From: Cheilinus undulatus | Taxonomy: Eukaryota; Chordata; Actinopteri; Labriformes; Labridae | DNA: 64,000 bases | Assembly: GCF_018320785.1 (NCBI RefSeq) | Contig: NC_054882.1 | Location: forward strand, 25,176,719-25,240,718 | Direction: 5' to 3' | Part shown: positions 1-11,901 of the stretch, one piece after another | Position numbering within the stretch: position 1 is the first letter of the stretch | Layout: each line of letters begins with the position of its first letter | The notes under the pieces: model-generated | The model's input: the letters and a program-made list of their open reading frames with translations, nothing else | What the model was told of the DNA's origin: nothing | Databases searched by the model: none | Made by a program: the position numbers and the translations under genes

Positions 1-626
1 AAAACAGAGCCGTGCTTTCTTTTGTAGTGGTGGAGCACAGATACAGTGACCTGCAGTCCTCCGGGACAGGCCTGAGAATTAATGTCGCTGTCATGGTGTT
101 GGTGATGTGGAATCTGGCTCTTGATAAAGGATGGATGAGGAGGATCAGCGAGGCAGGGAGGTAGCTCTGTTTTCTCACTCGTCTAGCTGTCTCTGTGTTT
201 GTATTCACTTGTTCTGCTTTAGTGCTCTCTGTCCTGTGTGGTCCCGTGTTCGCAGTTAAGCTTCAGACACACCAAAACCACTGCATGGCCCCCTCTGACC
301 TATATATTTCACTGAGTTAGGATGCATGTGTTTGGTCTGGATTATGACTGGGATCTTTGTCAGTGCTGCTTTTTAAACATTTGTTTTGCTTCTTTTCCCC
401 TCTATGCATCAAACTGATCACCAAACTATGTTCATGAGCAGCTTTAGCTGACAGTGATAACCAAACAGCAAGCCTGCAGCTTTTTCATGGACAAATAAAG
501 TTTGAAAGCAGACTGGAGAGCTATGTAAATAATTACAGGATACCCAAACTAAGGGACTGTTGTTTTCAAGAGTAAAGAACATTAAGATTAAAGCTGGTGC
601 AAATAACTTCTTTATTTTCAAAACTA
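1..626. other. No recognisable feature
   Basis: No exon, repeat family or RNA gene recognised. Short frames on both strands lack domains. Confidence 0.4.
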
Positions 627-910
627 CATGGACAAAAGTATTTGGACGCCTGACCGTTATACCTACAGGGACTGTAATGACATTGTATTCAAATACTTGT
701 ACTTTGATATGGAGTTACCCCTCCTTTTTGCAGATACAACAGCCCCCACTTTTCTTGGATCTTTCCACAGTTTTCTGGTGTTTCTGTGGGAATCTGTGTC
801 CATTCACTCTGTAGAGCATTTATGAGGTCAGGCATTGATGTTGGACCAAAAAGGCCTGGCTCACAATCTCCGTTCCAGTTCATCTCAAAGGTGCTCATGT
901 GTGACAACCA
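627..910 (-). mobile_element. Truncated Tc1-like transposon (3' end of transposase, - strand)
   Basis: Begins after TA with an inverted-repeat end catggacaaaagtatttgg, like the 51.6-kb element. On the - strand it encodes a C-terminal transposase piece with DLINALQSEWTQIP and GLLYLQKGG, the normal last part of Tc1-like transposases. The other end is missing. Non-functional fragment. Confidence 0.75.
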
Positions 911-1259
911 GCCCCAACTGACCTTTTCACAGTGGTATTATGCTAGCTACTGCAGGGATTTAACTAGCTAGTTGAAACTAGGTTCAAATTGAAGCTACCA
1001 CCTTCTTCTCTCTAGAAGATCTTTTATTGTAGATCTTTTATTGTATCTTTTATTTTTTATCGAAGGATCACCTGGAAACTTACATCACAAAAAACATGCA
1101 TAAAAATTAGTCTGATACACAAAAATCAAATATATCTTATTTGCCCCCATGATGATAGGGGATCACTAAACAAATTTTAATATTAGACAGAGAGTAAATA
1201 AAAATGGCGTTTTTAAATGTTGATTTCATTTACCAAGGGGAAAAAAGCCATCCAACCCT

Positions 1260-2070
1260 ACCTGGCCCTATTTGAAAAAGTGAGTCCCCCTGAACCTAAT
1301 AACAAGTTGTGACACAGTTTCCGGCAACAAGTGCAAGAAAGTATTTGCAATTACTGGCAATGAGTCTTTCACATCGCTGGGGAAGAATTTTGACCCACAC
1401 TTCTTTGCAGGATTGTTTAATTCAGCCACATTGGAGGGCTTTTGAGCATGAAAGGCCTGTTTAAGGTCATCACACAGCATCTCAAGTGGATTTAAGTCTG
1501 AACTTGGACTGGGCTAGTCCAAACCTTTATTTTGCTTTTTTTTAAAATCCATTCAGAGGTGAACTTACTGGTGCGTTTCAGGTATTATTCTGTTGAATAA
1601 CAAAAGTGCAGCCGGTGATGGACATTGACACCAACCTTAACTGAGTCAAGCTAGGCCTGCAGGTCTGTAGATGTTATTCTATATGCTTTTGTGACCTCCT
1701 GGATGAGTCGTTGATGCCCTTTGGTAGGATGACCAATCCTGGGAAGGTTTTCTGTTCCAAGTTTTCTCCAGTTGTGGGTAATGGCTCTCACTGTGGTTGA
1801 CTGAATTCCAAAGCCTTAGAAATAGCTTTTTGAGATCTTTTAGCTACTTCACTTTGTAAGACATACTTTTTGTCATAGTGCCAGGGAGGTTTGGTGGGTT
1901 TTTTCCCTTAATAAATAGAATCATTCTTTAAAAGCGGCATTTTGTATCTACTAGGGCTATCTTTTTGTATTAGTAAAATTTGTTTAGTGATCTGAAACAG
2001 TTTGTAAGTTTGACAAAATTGCAAAACAATAAGAAATCAGGAAGGGGGCATATACTTTTTCATGGCACTG
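1260..2070 (-). mobile_element. Degraded Tc1-like transposon, - strand transposase
   Basis: Sequence throughout resembles a widespread vertebrate Tc1-like family read on its non-coding strand: 'tcagccacattggagggctt', 'gagcatgaaaggcctgttta', 'tggctctcactgtggttgac' are typical blocks. The right end, agggggcatatactttttca…cactg, is followed by TA at 2071-2072. The middle (catalytic region) is deleted. The left terminus is not clear and may extend to about 1110. Confidence 0.75.
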
Positions 2071-2759
2071 TAAATATTTTGTCAAATAATAAGTGTTCAT
2101 GTCAAAACAATAACTGTACTTCTCCCCACCATGTGTGAGCTCCGTGACCTAGAACCACAAATATCCACCATGTTTGATATTTGTGTTTCTTACTTCCTTA
2201 CTCTTTACTTCATGTCCTAATATTTCTGTTTTTCCTCATCTTCAAAGAAAGCAGTAAGCAATCTTTTTCGGTTTGTCAAAAAATTCAAACTGCAGCTGTA
2301 GTAGGATCAGTTTACGTAGTCTCACTGTAATGTTTCTGTGCCAGCTGGTAATCACATAGTTTGATTTTCCATTATCCACTAATAAGGTTGCAAACTTCAC
2401 AAAAATGTGTTTCAGTTCCTGTGAAATTGCATGTTAGATGAAGTTTGCCAGCTGCTGTGGAACAACTGGACTAATGCTGTTAATATAAACTCATTTCCTT
2501 AAGTATTTCATAGAATAATGAATGCTTTTTGGTATTTTTGACTACAGGAGTGTGATCTAACAGGCTAATAATCCACAGAAAGTGTGATATCTAAAAAGTA
2601 AAGAGGAAATCAAATCAGAAGAAGAAAGTACTTATAATTTATTTATGGTTAACATGTTTCAATCAACTATCTTTAGCATAGTGGGGAGTCGCTTTGGATG
2701 CCCAAAGCAAAGTACAATATTAGGTTATTCTCCACTGTGATTAAAGCAGTTCTAGCAGG

Positions 2760-3750
2760 TGGAGAAAATAAATATGTAAAGTAATGTCAATTAAATAAAA
2801 CTATGTCATGCAGAATACGTGACTGCATAAATATTCACCCCTTTCAAGTCTGAGTTTTTTTTAGATGCACCTTTGGTTGCAATCACAGCTCTGAGTCTGT
2901 GTGGATAGGTCTCAATCAGGTTTGCACATCTGGACACTGCAATTTTACTCCATTCTTCTTTGCAAAACTGCTCAAGCTCTGTCAGGTTGCATGGGGATCA
3001 GATGTGAATAGTCCTTTTCAAGTCCTCTATCGGATTGAGATTTGAATAGATCAAAAAAAAAAATCTTTACCCAAGTTTTAGGTCTCCTGCAGACTGAATA
3101 AGGTTGTCTACCAGGATCTTCCTATGTTTTGCTACAGGGCTGGCTCCTGAGAAGCATCCCCACAGCATGATGCTGCCACCACTGTGCTTCACAGTGGGGA
3201 TGGTGTGTTTGTGATGATGTGCAGTGTTTGGTGTCGTCTTGTCTGATGGCCAAAATGTGTTATCCATTCCTCGGTGATGAATTTAACTGAACCTGGGGGC
3301 TGTTCGGTGCCTTGGAATTTTTTTGTATTCACTGACTTAAAATTTTCAATAACCTTTTCTGTAAGTTGCTTGGAGTGTTGTTTTTGTCTCCAGGGTGTAA
3401 TGGTAGCCAGGAATACTGATAAGCCAGGGACTGGACCGTCCAGACACAGGTGTCTTTATTCTACAATCACTTGAGACACATTCACTGCACTCAGGTGATC
3501 CCCATTTCACTGGCTACAAGACAGCTACCAGCACCATTTGGCTGGGCCTAGTGCAATAAGGTCGGTCACTTGGGTGAATATTTGTGCAATCACTTATTTT
3601 ACTGTACATATTTTTTTTTAATTGACATTACTTCATAGAAATCTGTTTCACTTTGATATTAAAGGGGTTAAACAATTATATTGTACATGATGGATTATAA
3701 AATCAATGAAAGGTTAAAACATCCAAGGAGGTGAATATTTTTTTGGCTCT
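2760..3750 (-). mobile_element. Degraded Tc1-like transposon (family copy A)
   Basis: Same family as the copies at 20.6 and 34.45 kb. On the - strand it encodes [20 protein letters not shown] (3267-3067), the catalytic-core block of Tc1-like transposases. Blocks 'gagtctgtgtggataggtct' and 'attttactccattcttcttt' recur in copy C. Ends carry tattcacc / ggtgaata. Internal deletions and stops; inactive. Confidence 0.8.
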
Positions 3751-5430
3751 GCACCCTTGCCTAATGGTAAAGCCAGCCATTGTAATAAAGTGTGCTGTAT
3801 TCAAAATACATTGAATAATTGTTATTATGAACATTTCTTACTTCTGTAATTACATTACAGTTCAAAATTACATATCCAAGAAAGCTTTTAAATTCAGATT
3901 TTGTGGGGAAAAAGCTCACAGAAACTTTGTAGGTGTCATGGTTTTGCAACAAAAGAAGAAGAGCAACCAGAAAGACATCTAGCATTGCATCATTTAGGAA
4001 CATTACATGTTTCACTATGACAATGTTTAAATTTCACTATTTCACAAGGTCTTGAGGAATTAAATTAATTTAGTGGGAAAAAACATTGTTTTTGTTCTAA
4101 AATAATAAAAGAAAGACGTCAAGGTCATGAGAGGAGAACCAGAAGTTACATTTCATCCAAAGAAAAAGCGTAAAAGTAAAATCTATGGATGCATGTCCAC
4201 TCAGGGTTTCTGTGTTTTAATGTTCAGTTACTAAGGAGGGGGTTTTCTGTCTGTTTTAGCTGATCTGGCAAAGAAACCTCTCTGCATTTCTGTTTTATTC
4301 TCAACTTCATTTGTAAGTCAAAGTTCCTTTATGAAACCCAGTGGTGTGTCCTGGCTCTTGTCCAGATCTTTTTGGCCCCTCGCCACAGTACCTGCTGTTG
4401 AATTGCACATGTCCCCTCCTCCTCAGCATGACCCCCAGAGTTTAAAATCCTTTATGACTATTATGCTGGGTCCCCATCAAGTTTTGTTTTTGCTCCCTAC
4501 GCATGCTGCCCTTCCTCTGACAGAAGCAAAGAGGTTAAAGATGACGCAGTTGGGCTGTGTGGGAGTGAAGAGTAATGAGGCCCGGTGCCTCTGCGGCCTG
4601 ATAGCAGGAGCCCAGAGACACAACAGGTCCTCTGATGTGACCCAGAGGACTGAGAGCGCTCTCAGCAAGCGGCAGACAAACTTTCACCCGAGATTTAAGA
4701 TACACAAGTTTTATAAGCAGTGACCCCTGAAATACAGTGGTCCTATACTTCTGTAACTGCTGTGTATGTTTTCATCCAGCCTCTCTCGCACATACTGGCT
4801 GCGCTGCTGAGCTAAAAGTCTGTGAGAACCAGATGTCAGGAGCTGAAAACAACTGGTCCAAGTGGGCTGGGAGGACATGACCTTGAAAATACATCCACTA
4901 TACTGATTATACTATGAGAAAAGCTTGACTACAGGAGTTTTCTAGTACAAGGTTAGCACTGAGAAGATATGGCAGTGTAAAATGATCATCTTAAAGGCAT
5001 TTATTCAAGTAAAAGTGCCTGAAGTCACAATCAGACCTGCCTACAGCAATGACGGCTCCGTAGGTCCAGTGAATTGGCCCTTTGGTAATGAAGAAAGATT
5101 AGACTTGAGCCCATACCTGCCAACACTGAGATTTCACTACACAGCAGAGATGTGTCTTGAGCTTAGGGACGTTAGGGACTCAGCCTAGACCCCTGAAAAT
5201 TTAATGAAACAAGCTCTACTTTGATGCTTTCTTGTGTGCCTTATTTATCATTTACAATGATTTTACATTTTGAAATTGCTGTATGAATGAATAGTTTTGC
5301 CATTAAGTCTTTTTTATGGAAAACTGAAAAATGCACCTTAAAAATGCTGTATATTCCAAATTAGTCTGATTGAGTATCTGAAATTTTTAATGCAAATAAC
5401 AACAATTCAACAAAAATGCTTATTATACAC
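3751..5430. other. Intergenic, no gene recognised
   Basis: AT-rich and unremarkable. A 130-codon + frame at 4331-4723 has no recognisable domain, odd composition and no convincing splice context; not called. Confidence 0.4.
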
Positions 5431-6159
5431 TTAGGTGGCTTTCACCCACCTGGTCCCGGATCCGAGTGCACCTGAGCCCAAAGTCCGGTTCGTTTGGGTA
5501 GTGTGAATGCAAACGAACCACACCCAGGCACTGGGCCCGGGCCCATTTGGGGAGGTGGTCTCAAGTGGACTCTGGGACGGTTCAGGCACCGCGCCCAGAT
5601 ACAGGACAGAGCGCCGTATCAGCTTTATGACATCATCGTAAAAACTGAACTTCTTTCCACAGTGCAGCAGTTTTTTCACATTTTCCCTCAATAAAGGCCG
5701 GAAATCATCAGAATCCAGTCTATAAACGGTCTGTTGTGACTCACCTTACAGATGAACACAAGTTGGAGTCAGTGAGAGGAGGTGCAAAGGCAATAAAAGT
5801 CTCCTGTCACCTCAAAAACCGCTGTATCTGCGCAGCGCAAGCCAGTTTTATCCTCTGAACTGTAGTAGATGTGCAGATACAAAGATCAAAGTTGCTGGCA
5901 TCTTAAAAGTGATTTTAATCATCCATGGCTGCAGTATGGACTTTTTGCCGGGTCAAAACAAAAATAATCTTTGCTCAGGTCATGACCCCAGTGGTTGCCA
6001 TGGTAGCTTCTTCTTCTTTCTCCTCCTTTTCGGGGTTGTAAACCAGTTACGTGCATACCGCCACCTGCTGTTTCAGACCGAGTAAATACGCAAGTGCACC
6101 CGGGCATGGTTCGATGTTGCTAGTGTGAAACAACTGGGCCTAATGTGAAAGCTCCCTTA
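5431..6159. mobile_element. Non-autonomous DNA element with inverted ends
   Basis: Bounded by ttaggtggctttcac on the left and gtgaaagctcccttac on the right (inverted, imperfect). Interior is GC-richer than its surroundings and has the CGGTTCGTTTGGG … AACGAACC motif found in a common fish repeat. No transposase frame. Family not assigned. Confidence 0.6.
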
Positions 6160-6419
6160 CTTGCCAGAATGACTCCTCAGAGGTCAGTTCTCCCCAGTTC
6201 TCCTCCTGAGACAGTCTTTAGAAGAAGCCAAAGAAAAAAAAGTTAGTTTATAAGCATGTCTGGAAGAGAAACATTAATTCTAGGTAAAATATTGAAGCTG
6301 TGTGTTGAATTACTTCTTTTTAATCATGTGATAAAGGTCTATAGCGCTTGTTTTGGCAATATGAAAATTTTCCTCCTATGAGCTAAATAAATTAAGCCTC
6401 TCTACTGGTTGTACGAAAG

Positions 6420-6690
6420 CAGCTCTCCTATTGCCAGTATGAAAGGATAACTGCATTGGCTGTGTTAATGCAGCTGTCCTATTGGCTGTGTCAAAGAAGC
6501 CCTCCTATATGCAGTATTTCTATTGGCTGCATGCCAGTAGTGAATTTGAATGTGTGAGTTCGGCCATCCTGCTGGCTGTCTGAATGCAGAGTTCCTATTC
6601 ACTTTATGTATGCAGGTTTTTTTTATTGTATGTGTGAAAGTAGCACTCCTATTGGCTGTCTGTATGCAGCCTTTCAATAGGTTCTTTACA
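6420..6690. repeat. Degenerate ~25-bp minisatellite, unit like CTCCTATTGGCTGTNTGAATGCAG
   Basis: Repeated words TCCTATTGGCTGT, GTGTGAANGCAG and variants recur about every 25-26 bp (for example near 6427, 6454, 6479, 6519, 6567, 6592, 6618, 6648). Many units contain ATTGG, the reverse of a CCAAT box. A single related unit lies at about 8140-8170. Confidence 0.65.
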
Positions 6691-6699
6691 GATGATATC

Positions 6700-9000
6700 A
6701 CGCAGCAACTCCCCTTTGGGGGCAAGAAGAAGCATTCAAAATGCAAAAATAAAAACATTATTTATTCTTAAGCTACAAGTAATTACATCTTCAGGCAAAA
6801 ACAGAAAAACTGTGATTATTCTTGGGTTAATCTTATGTATTTTTCGAGCAATAAATAGTTTCATAAATAAGACCATGAAAACAATTAAATTATTACCGAC
6901 GCAATTGATCCACAGTAGCATGAATCTGAATACGGGGGGTGCAACTAGCTTTAAACTACAAAGGAGGCGGCTGGGGTGGGGGAGATGAGGCTTGCTACCA
7001 GTTGACTGCAGCTGGGGTATGACTTTAGTGGAGTAGCGCTAGGTTTCATCAGTTTTAGATAGAATGAGCTAACTATTTTTGCACGTATTGCAAATGTGAT
7101 GTCATTTGCTTTGTTTAAGAGCATTATCATTTTTATGTTACTCATTTTGATTAAGAAAAACAAACATAAAACACAAAAAGGAGGGCTTTTGTAAACCATA
7201 ATAAAAAAATTGACACTTGAATGTTTGCATAATGTGCATAAAATATCTGCCGCTGCAAAAAATTGATTCATTAAACTTGTATTTTGACACATTTCAAGTT
7301 AAAGAAATATTTCAACTTCTGCGATTTGAAAATTGCAGCAGTCCATATTGTGATTTAATCTAATTTGTGATTAGCCTAATTGCCTCACCCTAGTCTAAAG
7401 CCTGGATGAGTGTTGTCACAACTCTCATGTATGTTCCATTTCCTTAAGTTGCTCTAGTTTGATTCCATACAGTTTTGTTATGGTTTAGCGCACTAAACCC
7501 TGATCTTACCCATGTTTCCTCAGCTGATGTCGGTCTCACCAACCTCCAGCTTCACTCATTGTGACGGGAAATCCGTCTCTTTTAAGAGATCGAGATCATT
7601 TGGCTCAGCTCAGTAGAGCTGGTTGTTTGGCTTCCAAACTGCTCTTCATTTAGTTTGTCTTTATAAATCCAGATGGAGATGAAGGACAAGAGATAAAGGA
7701 AAGGAAACAAGGGCTGAGACGGGAACTAGCTACAGTAGCTAACATTACAGAGCCATTTTTCAGAACAGAACACAATCATCTTACAAGGTGTACTGAGTTG
7801 ATAGTGTGTACGTGTTCTTTTATGTTAAGGGGCTCAGCTAGCCTCTTAGCTCAGTACAAGACTCCTCAAGACTCCCTTCATCTGACTAGATGACGCTAGA
7901 TGCTATGAGGTGATATTGATCACGTCACGTCAGGTAGATCTGTTAAACTGTGGTAAAATCCCTGTTTTGTAAAGTGTAGGGATCAGTCAGATCAGATGTG
8001 TGTAGAATTTTTTTGCAGCGTAAAAATCCATTCAGAGCTTTAAATTGCTAATTTTCTTCCATTTCCATTCTTTTCTAACAGCTGTTCCCAACTTCCTGAC
8101 CCCCCAACGGGCATTCAGGATCACATGATTGCAAACAGTCTATTGGATGTGTGAATGCAACGCTACTATTGACCCCCTGGACCCCTCTACAGGGGTCTGG
8201 GCTCAGCCCCTTATGTCCCCAAGCCCAAGAAGCGCGACAGATACTAGGGCTGCAAAAATCACAGGAGTTTATGGGAAAAATAACAAAACAGGAGGTGGAT
8301 GGGACTTGGCCTAAAGCTATGGGAGAAACCCTGGAAAAAGGGGAATAACGGCAGATATGATTGAACCCAGGATGTTTGTTTTGTGTCTGTATATCATAAG
8401 TTTAAAACCATTGATTCTTTTAGTATGTTGTTGCTAAGAGTGATGATTAATGCCATGACGTTTTTCATTAAATGACAGTTCAGAATAAATAAAAATACAG
8501 ACAGCACACAGATTATTTCATTTAAACCTTGGCTGCGGGCCAGGGATTTTGCACGACTTTGACGTGGATCATTAAGCGTTGTGTGAGTGCTCATTCATCT
8601 TTTTCAAGTTTGTCATCTGCATTTTAAGTAGTTATACGATTTACATCAAACAGAATGCATCAGTTACATATGTGTCTTATTTACCCTTTAACACTCGCAC
8701 ATCTGGTGATATTTTATCTCCATTTTAGGGCTGTTTTTGTGTGTTTCCCGACCAAGCCTTTGATACTAACTCTACCACATGCAGCAGAATATTTAATGTC
8801 AGGTTGTGCAGGAAATTAAGAATCTAAGATCTGTTCCCTTCCCTGCTACAAATTCACTCTGTTCTTCCTTGTAGTTAACACAAGATTGGAACTTCTTAAC
8901 TATTTGACGGGGGTCTTTGTGTTTTTTCCAGTTCCCAGATGTTGGACACAATGCAGGATCCTCCCAGTATGCCCATTACTAGCAAAGAAAGAAGGAATTT
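6700..9000. other. Intergenic, no gene recognised
   Basis: No coding exon recognised on either strand. 7550-7720 resembles a short dispersed repeat (agagatcgagatcatttggc and an inverted-looking flank) but its borders are unclear. Confidence 0.35.
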
Positions 9001-9002
9001 AT

Positions 9003-9090
9003 GTCAGGTCAAGTCAAGTCAAGTTTCTTTGTATAGCACTTAATCACAGCGTGTCTCAAAGGTCTTTACACCCACATAATAAAAACAGTA
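9003..9090 (-). repeat. LINE/SINE 3'-tail fragment
   Basis: (AAGTC)n followed by aagtttctttgtatagcac and 'ctcaaaggtctttacaccc', which resembles the conserved 3' end of L2-type LINEs or derived SINEs in reverse orientation. Very short fragment. Confidence 0.5.
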
Positions 9091-9099
9091 AATGAAAAT

Positions 9100-10572
9100 G
9101 ACACACGGCACTGAGGAGTCAAATACTCCCTGAAAAAAGGAGAAACAGTGAAATAAACCCAAAAAGGAGTACTTAGAAATCAGTCCTGCTTCTTGGATTT
9201 ATGAGATAACTCTATGTACATGTACTGATGTTAAGAGGTTCCTCCTTCCCAACAGAGCAGAAATACCTTCCAGCATCCATAAATCACTCCCAGAGAGTGT
9301 AAAAGCATGAGAAAGGAGAAGGAATGGCTACGTGAGGATCTTCATGCTGGCTTTTTTGTAATCCGGCAGCTCCTCGTGGGCAGCTCGCTCCTCCATTCTC
9401 AACCGCAGGAGGTGGCAGCGGTGCCATGTCAAAGCTTAACCCACAGCTGAGGTCACAGAGCCCCCGCCCCCCCACCTCGCCACAGTTCTAACCTGAGCCA
9501 AGAAGCCCTTGTGATGTGGAGTGGCCTCATAGACAAAGAGGAGGGAGGGCAGATCATAGGGCAATTAACACTGGGAAAGGATTTATTTTTTTCTGCCTGG
9601 CATCGCTTAGAGAGAAGGGGAATAAAGAATCGATGGTGCAGAAATGAAGTGGCTTTTTAACAAGCAACTCTTCTGTTTCACTCGTCTGATAAAGACCCCT
9701 CTATAGAATAACTCCACTGTCAGAGGAACAGCTGTACACGTTGGCTCCATGACTTTAGTTTAAAGGAGATGCCCAAGTGGATCCCCTGACACAGGGATGA
9801 GCCTTGACTGGAAGCTCTTCATATAATCTGTTGTTGAGTAGATTGTGTTACAGGGAAGACAGATCTGTCCTGAAAGCTCTTATCTAAGTGACACTTTTAC
9901 AGAAAACTCTGACATGTTTGTGCAACAGTGGATGGATCATCATAGCAGCAGGACATTCCTCTTTAATCACATTGTGAAGAATGGCAGCTCTGAGCTGAAA
10001 GGGGATATCCTTACCAGAACCGTTCAAGGAAGTTGATGCTTTTTCTTCTGTGCCGTCCTCGGCTGGTCGCTTGATCTGATGGTCGGTGCTTGCTTGGCTA
10101 ACTCTAATTGCAGACTCAATGTAGTCCTGACCTGGCACTTTCTGTTTTACAAGGTTGGAAGAAACTACTTCTCCTCAGTCACATACTAGGCTTTCTTTGC
10201 ATACTCAACCCCTTGGGCCTTCAGTGGCGGTCTGGTCTGGAACAGTGCATCTCTTTATTATTAGCCAAGCCTCAGTAACTGTGACTGTTGCTTTTTTTGC
10301 CATCCAGTGGCTGGTAGAGCCTTGTTTTGTGTTTTTTTATGGTGGAGAGGTTGATTATTATAGAGTGGAGCTCCCCGTGTGGCTTAAATGTGTACTGCAG
10401 GCCTAAATGTCATCCAATACTGTGGGGAAGAAATTCTGACAACTTATTTGGTGACCCAAGAAAAAAATATCCCGTGACCCAATCATGATTCCTGACCCAG
10501 AATTTGGGAATGAGTGCTTCATACAACCCAATCTGATTGGCTAGATGTCACATGAGTACTAGCCAATAAACA
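9100..10572. other. Intergenic, no gene recognised
   Basis: No exon with good coding content and splice signals. I looked here for the pgf signal-peptide exon and did not find a convincing one. Confidence 0.4.
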
Positions 10573-10920
10573 TTTAAAGGTGCAGTGCGTAATATTTAGC
10601 TATGTAGCATTTAACATAATAAAGTTGGAAAAAATGAACCGTAATATGAATAAATATGCCTATCTTAATTTGTGTTTAATAAATAAGTACACAAATATTT
10701 TTATCAACTTTGGACAAGCCTTTTATTTGTATAGAGGGTCCCCTTCATGGAGTCCGCCATCTTGGATTTTTGCCATTTTCTTGTTTGTGCAATACCACAG
10801 AAGAGACCAAATTACAGATTTTTTTAAAAAAATTCCAGTTACTATTGTCACTATCAGAAATGAGCATCACAGTCTATAACCCGTTTGACGTTATTAATAT
10901 TTTACACACTGCATCTTAAA
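10573..10920. mobile_element. Short inverted-repeat element (MITE)
   Basis: Ends are ttaaaggtgcagtgcgtaat and, inverted, attttacacactgcatctta. The interior 'catggagtccgccatcttgg' is typical of a common fish MITE. About 350 bp, no coding capacity. Confidence 0.7.
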
Positions 10921-11864
10921 GCCTGGGTGCCATTGACACAGTGATCAAAGGCAGCACTTCCTGTTTCCTGCTTCTGCTGTGTTGCTGTTTCTCATGCTGA
11001 CAGAGCTACGGCTCAGTTGGTTATTTTCCTCCCTTTTTTTCATCATGTCATTTTACTTTTGCCATGTTGCGTAAATTTTGTTCATCATAATAAATATCAG
11101 TTCCAAATATTGGTTAACTGTCTAACAAACTAGTAATAATCGGTATCTGTATCCGCCCTGAAAAACAAATGCCTGCCAGCTCCCACTTTGAAAGTGGTGG
11201 AGGTGTAATGAGGAGTTCTATAGCTCATGTTGTAATCGCTCGTTTAACCTTGAATATTGATTTGCCAAAGCAGGTTAAATTTGCCAACACAGCTTTTACT
11301 TTCCCTGACGTTTCATCAAACTTCCATTTCCTCTCCAAAGGAAAAAGTCAGCTGGAGGTTTTTTTTTGTTTTTCTAGGCCAATGAGAAATGCCCTCTGTT
11401 TATCATGGGATGCTGGGAAAAAATCAAGACAGAGAGGTGAAGGGGGTGGGGGGCATGAACGGGAAAATAAATACAGAGATGAATCTTACACCACAGGAAA
11501 CAGGTTTTGAACCTAAACAGTTGGACACAGAGGAACGTGATATATATGAGAGAGTGAATCTGCTGCCTGTGAGAGATTTCCCACTGCAGGATGGAAAAAG
11601 AAGGTGTAAGGGCCTGCTTTTAATAACTGTACTTCCAGTTTTCACCACTAGGGAACAAATTACTGACTTATGTAGGTTTCTTTTTCCTGATGAAGCCTCT
11701 TTGGGTATAATATTATGGGATGAGTGTGTGAATGCATGATCCAGTCCTTTCTCTTGACTTAAATTATTGTTTTTCTTCATCTGTTTATTGACATCTAATA
11801 AAGAGATTAAGAGATATTGACTTTAAATGACCTCTTCTAAGCTACTTTCTGTTCTGTTTTACAG

Positions 11865-11901
11865 GGTCTACCCTTGTCAAGCATAAACAGCACAACAGAA
11901 G
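11865..11901 (+). CDS. pgf: pgf exon 2 (37 nt, linker after signal peptide)
   Basis: Short exon between a pyrimidine-rich acceptor (ttctgttttacag) and a strong donor (G|gtaagaa). It reads GLPLSSINSTTE plus one base, with an N-S-T glycosylation sequon, comparable to the N-terminal linker of PlGF before the cystine knot. It ends in phase 1 and the next exon starts with two bases, so they join as GCC (Ala). VEGF-family exon 2 is likewise short and of the 3n+1 type. It was too short for an ORF search; the call rests on splice signals, phase and position. Confidence 0.72.

Noticed and set aside
3067..3267. 66-codon - strand frame as an independent small gene
   Set aside because: It is the catalytic-core piece of a dead Tc1-like transposase.
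4331..4723. 130-codon + frame, considered as pgf exon 1 or a separate gene
   Set aside because: No signal peptide of normal shape, no donor in the right phase, no recognisable domain.
9985..10140. Small - strand frame with basic and charged residues (9884-10138)
   Set aside because: No domain and no splice partners.
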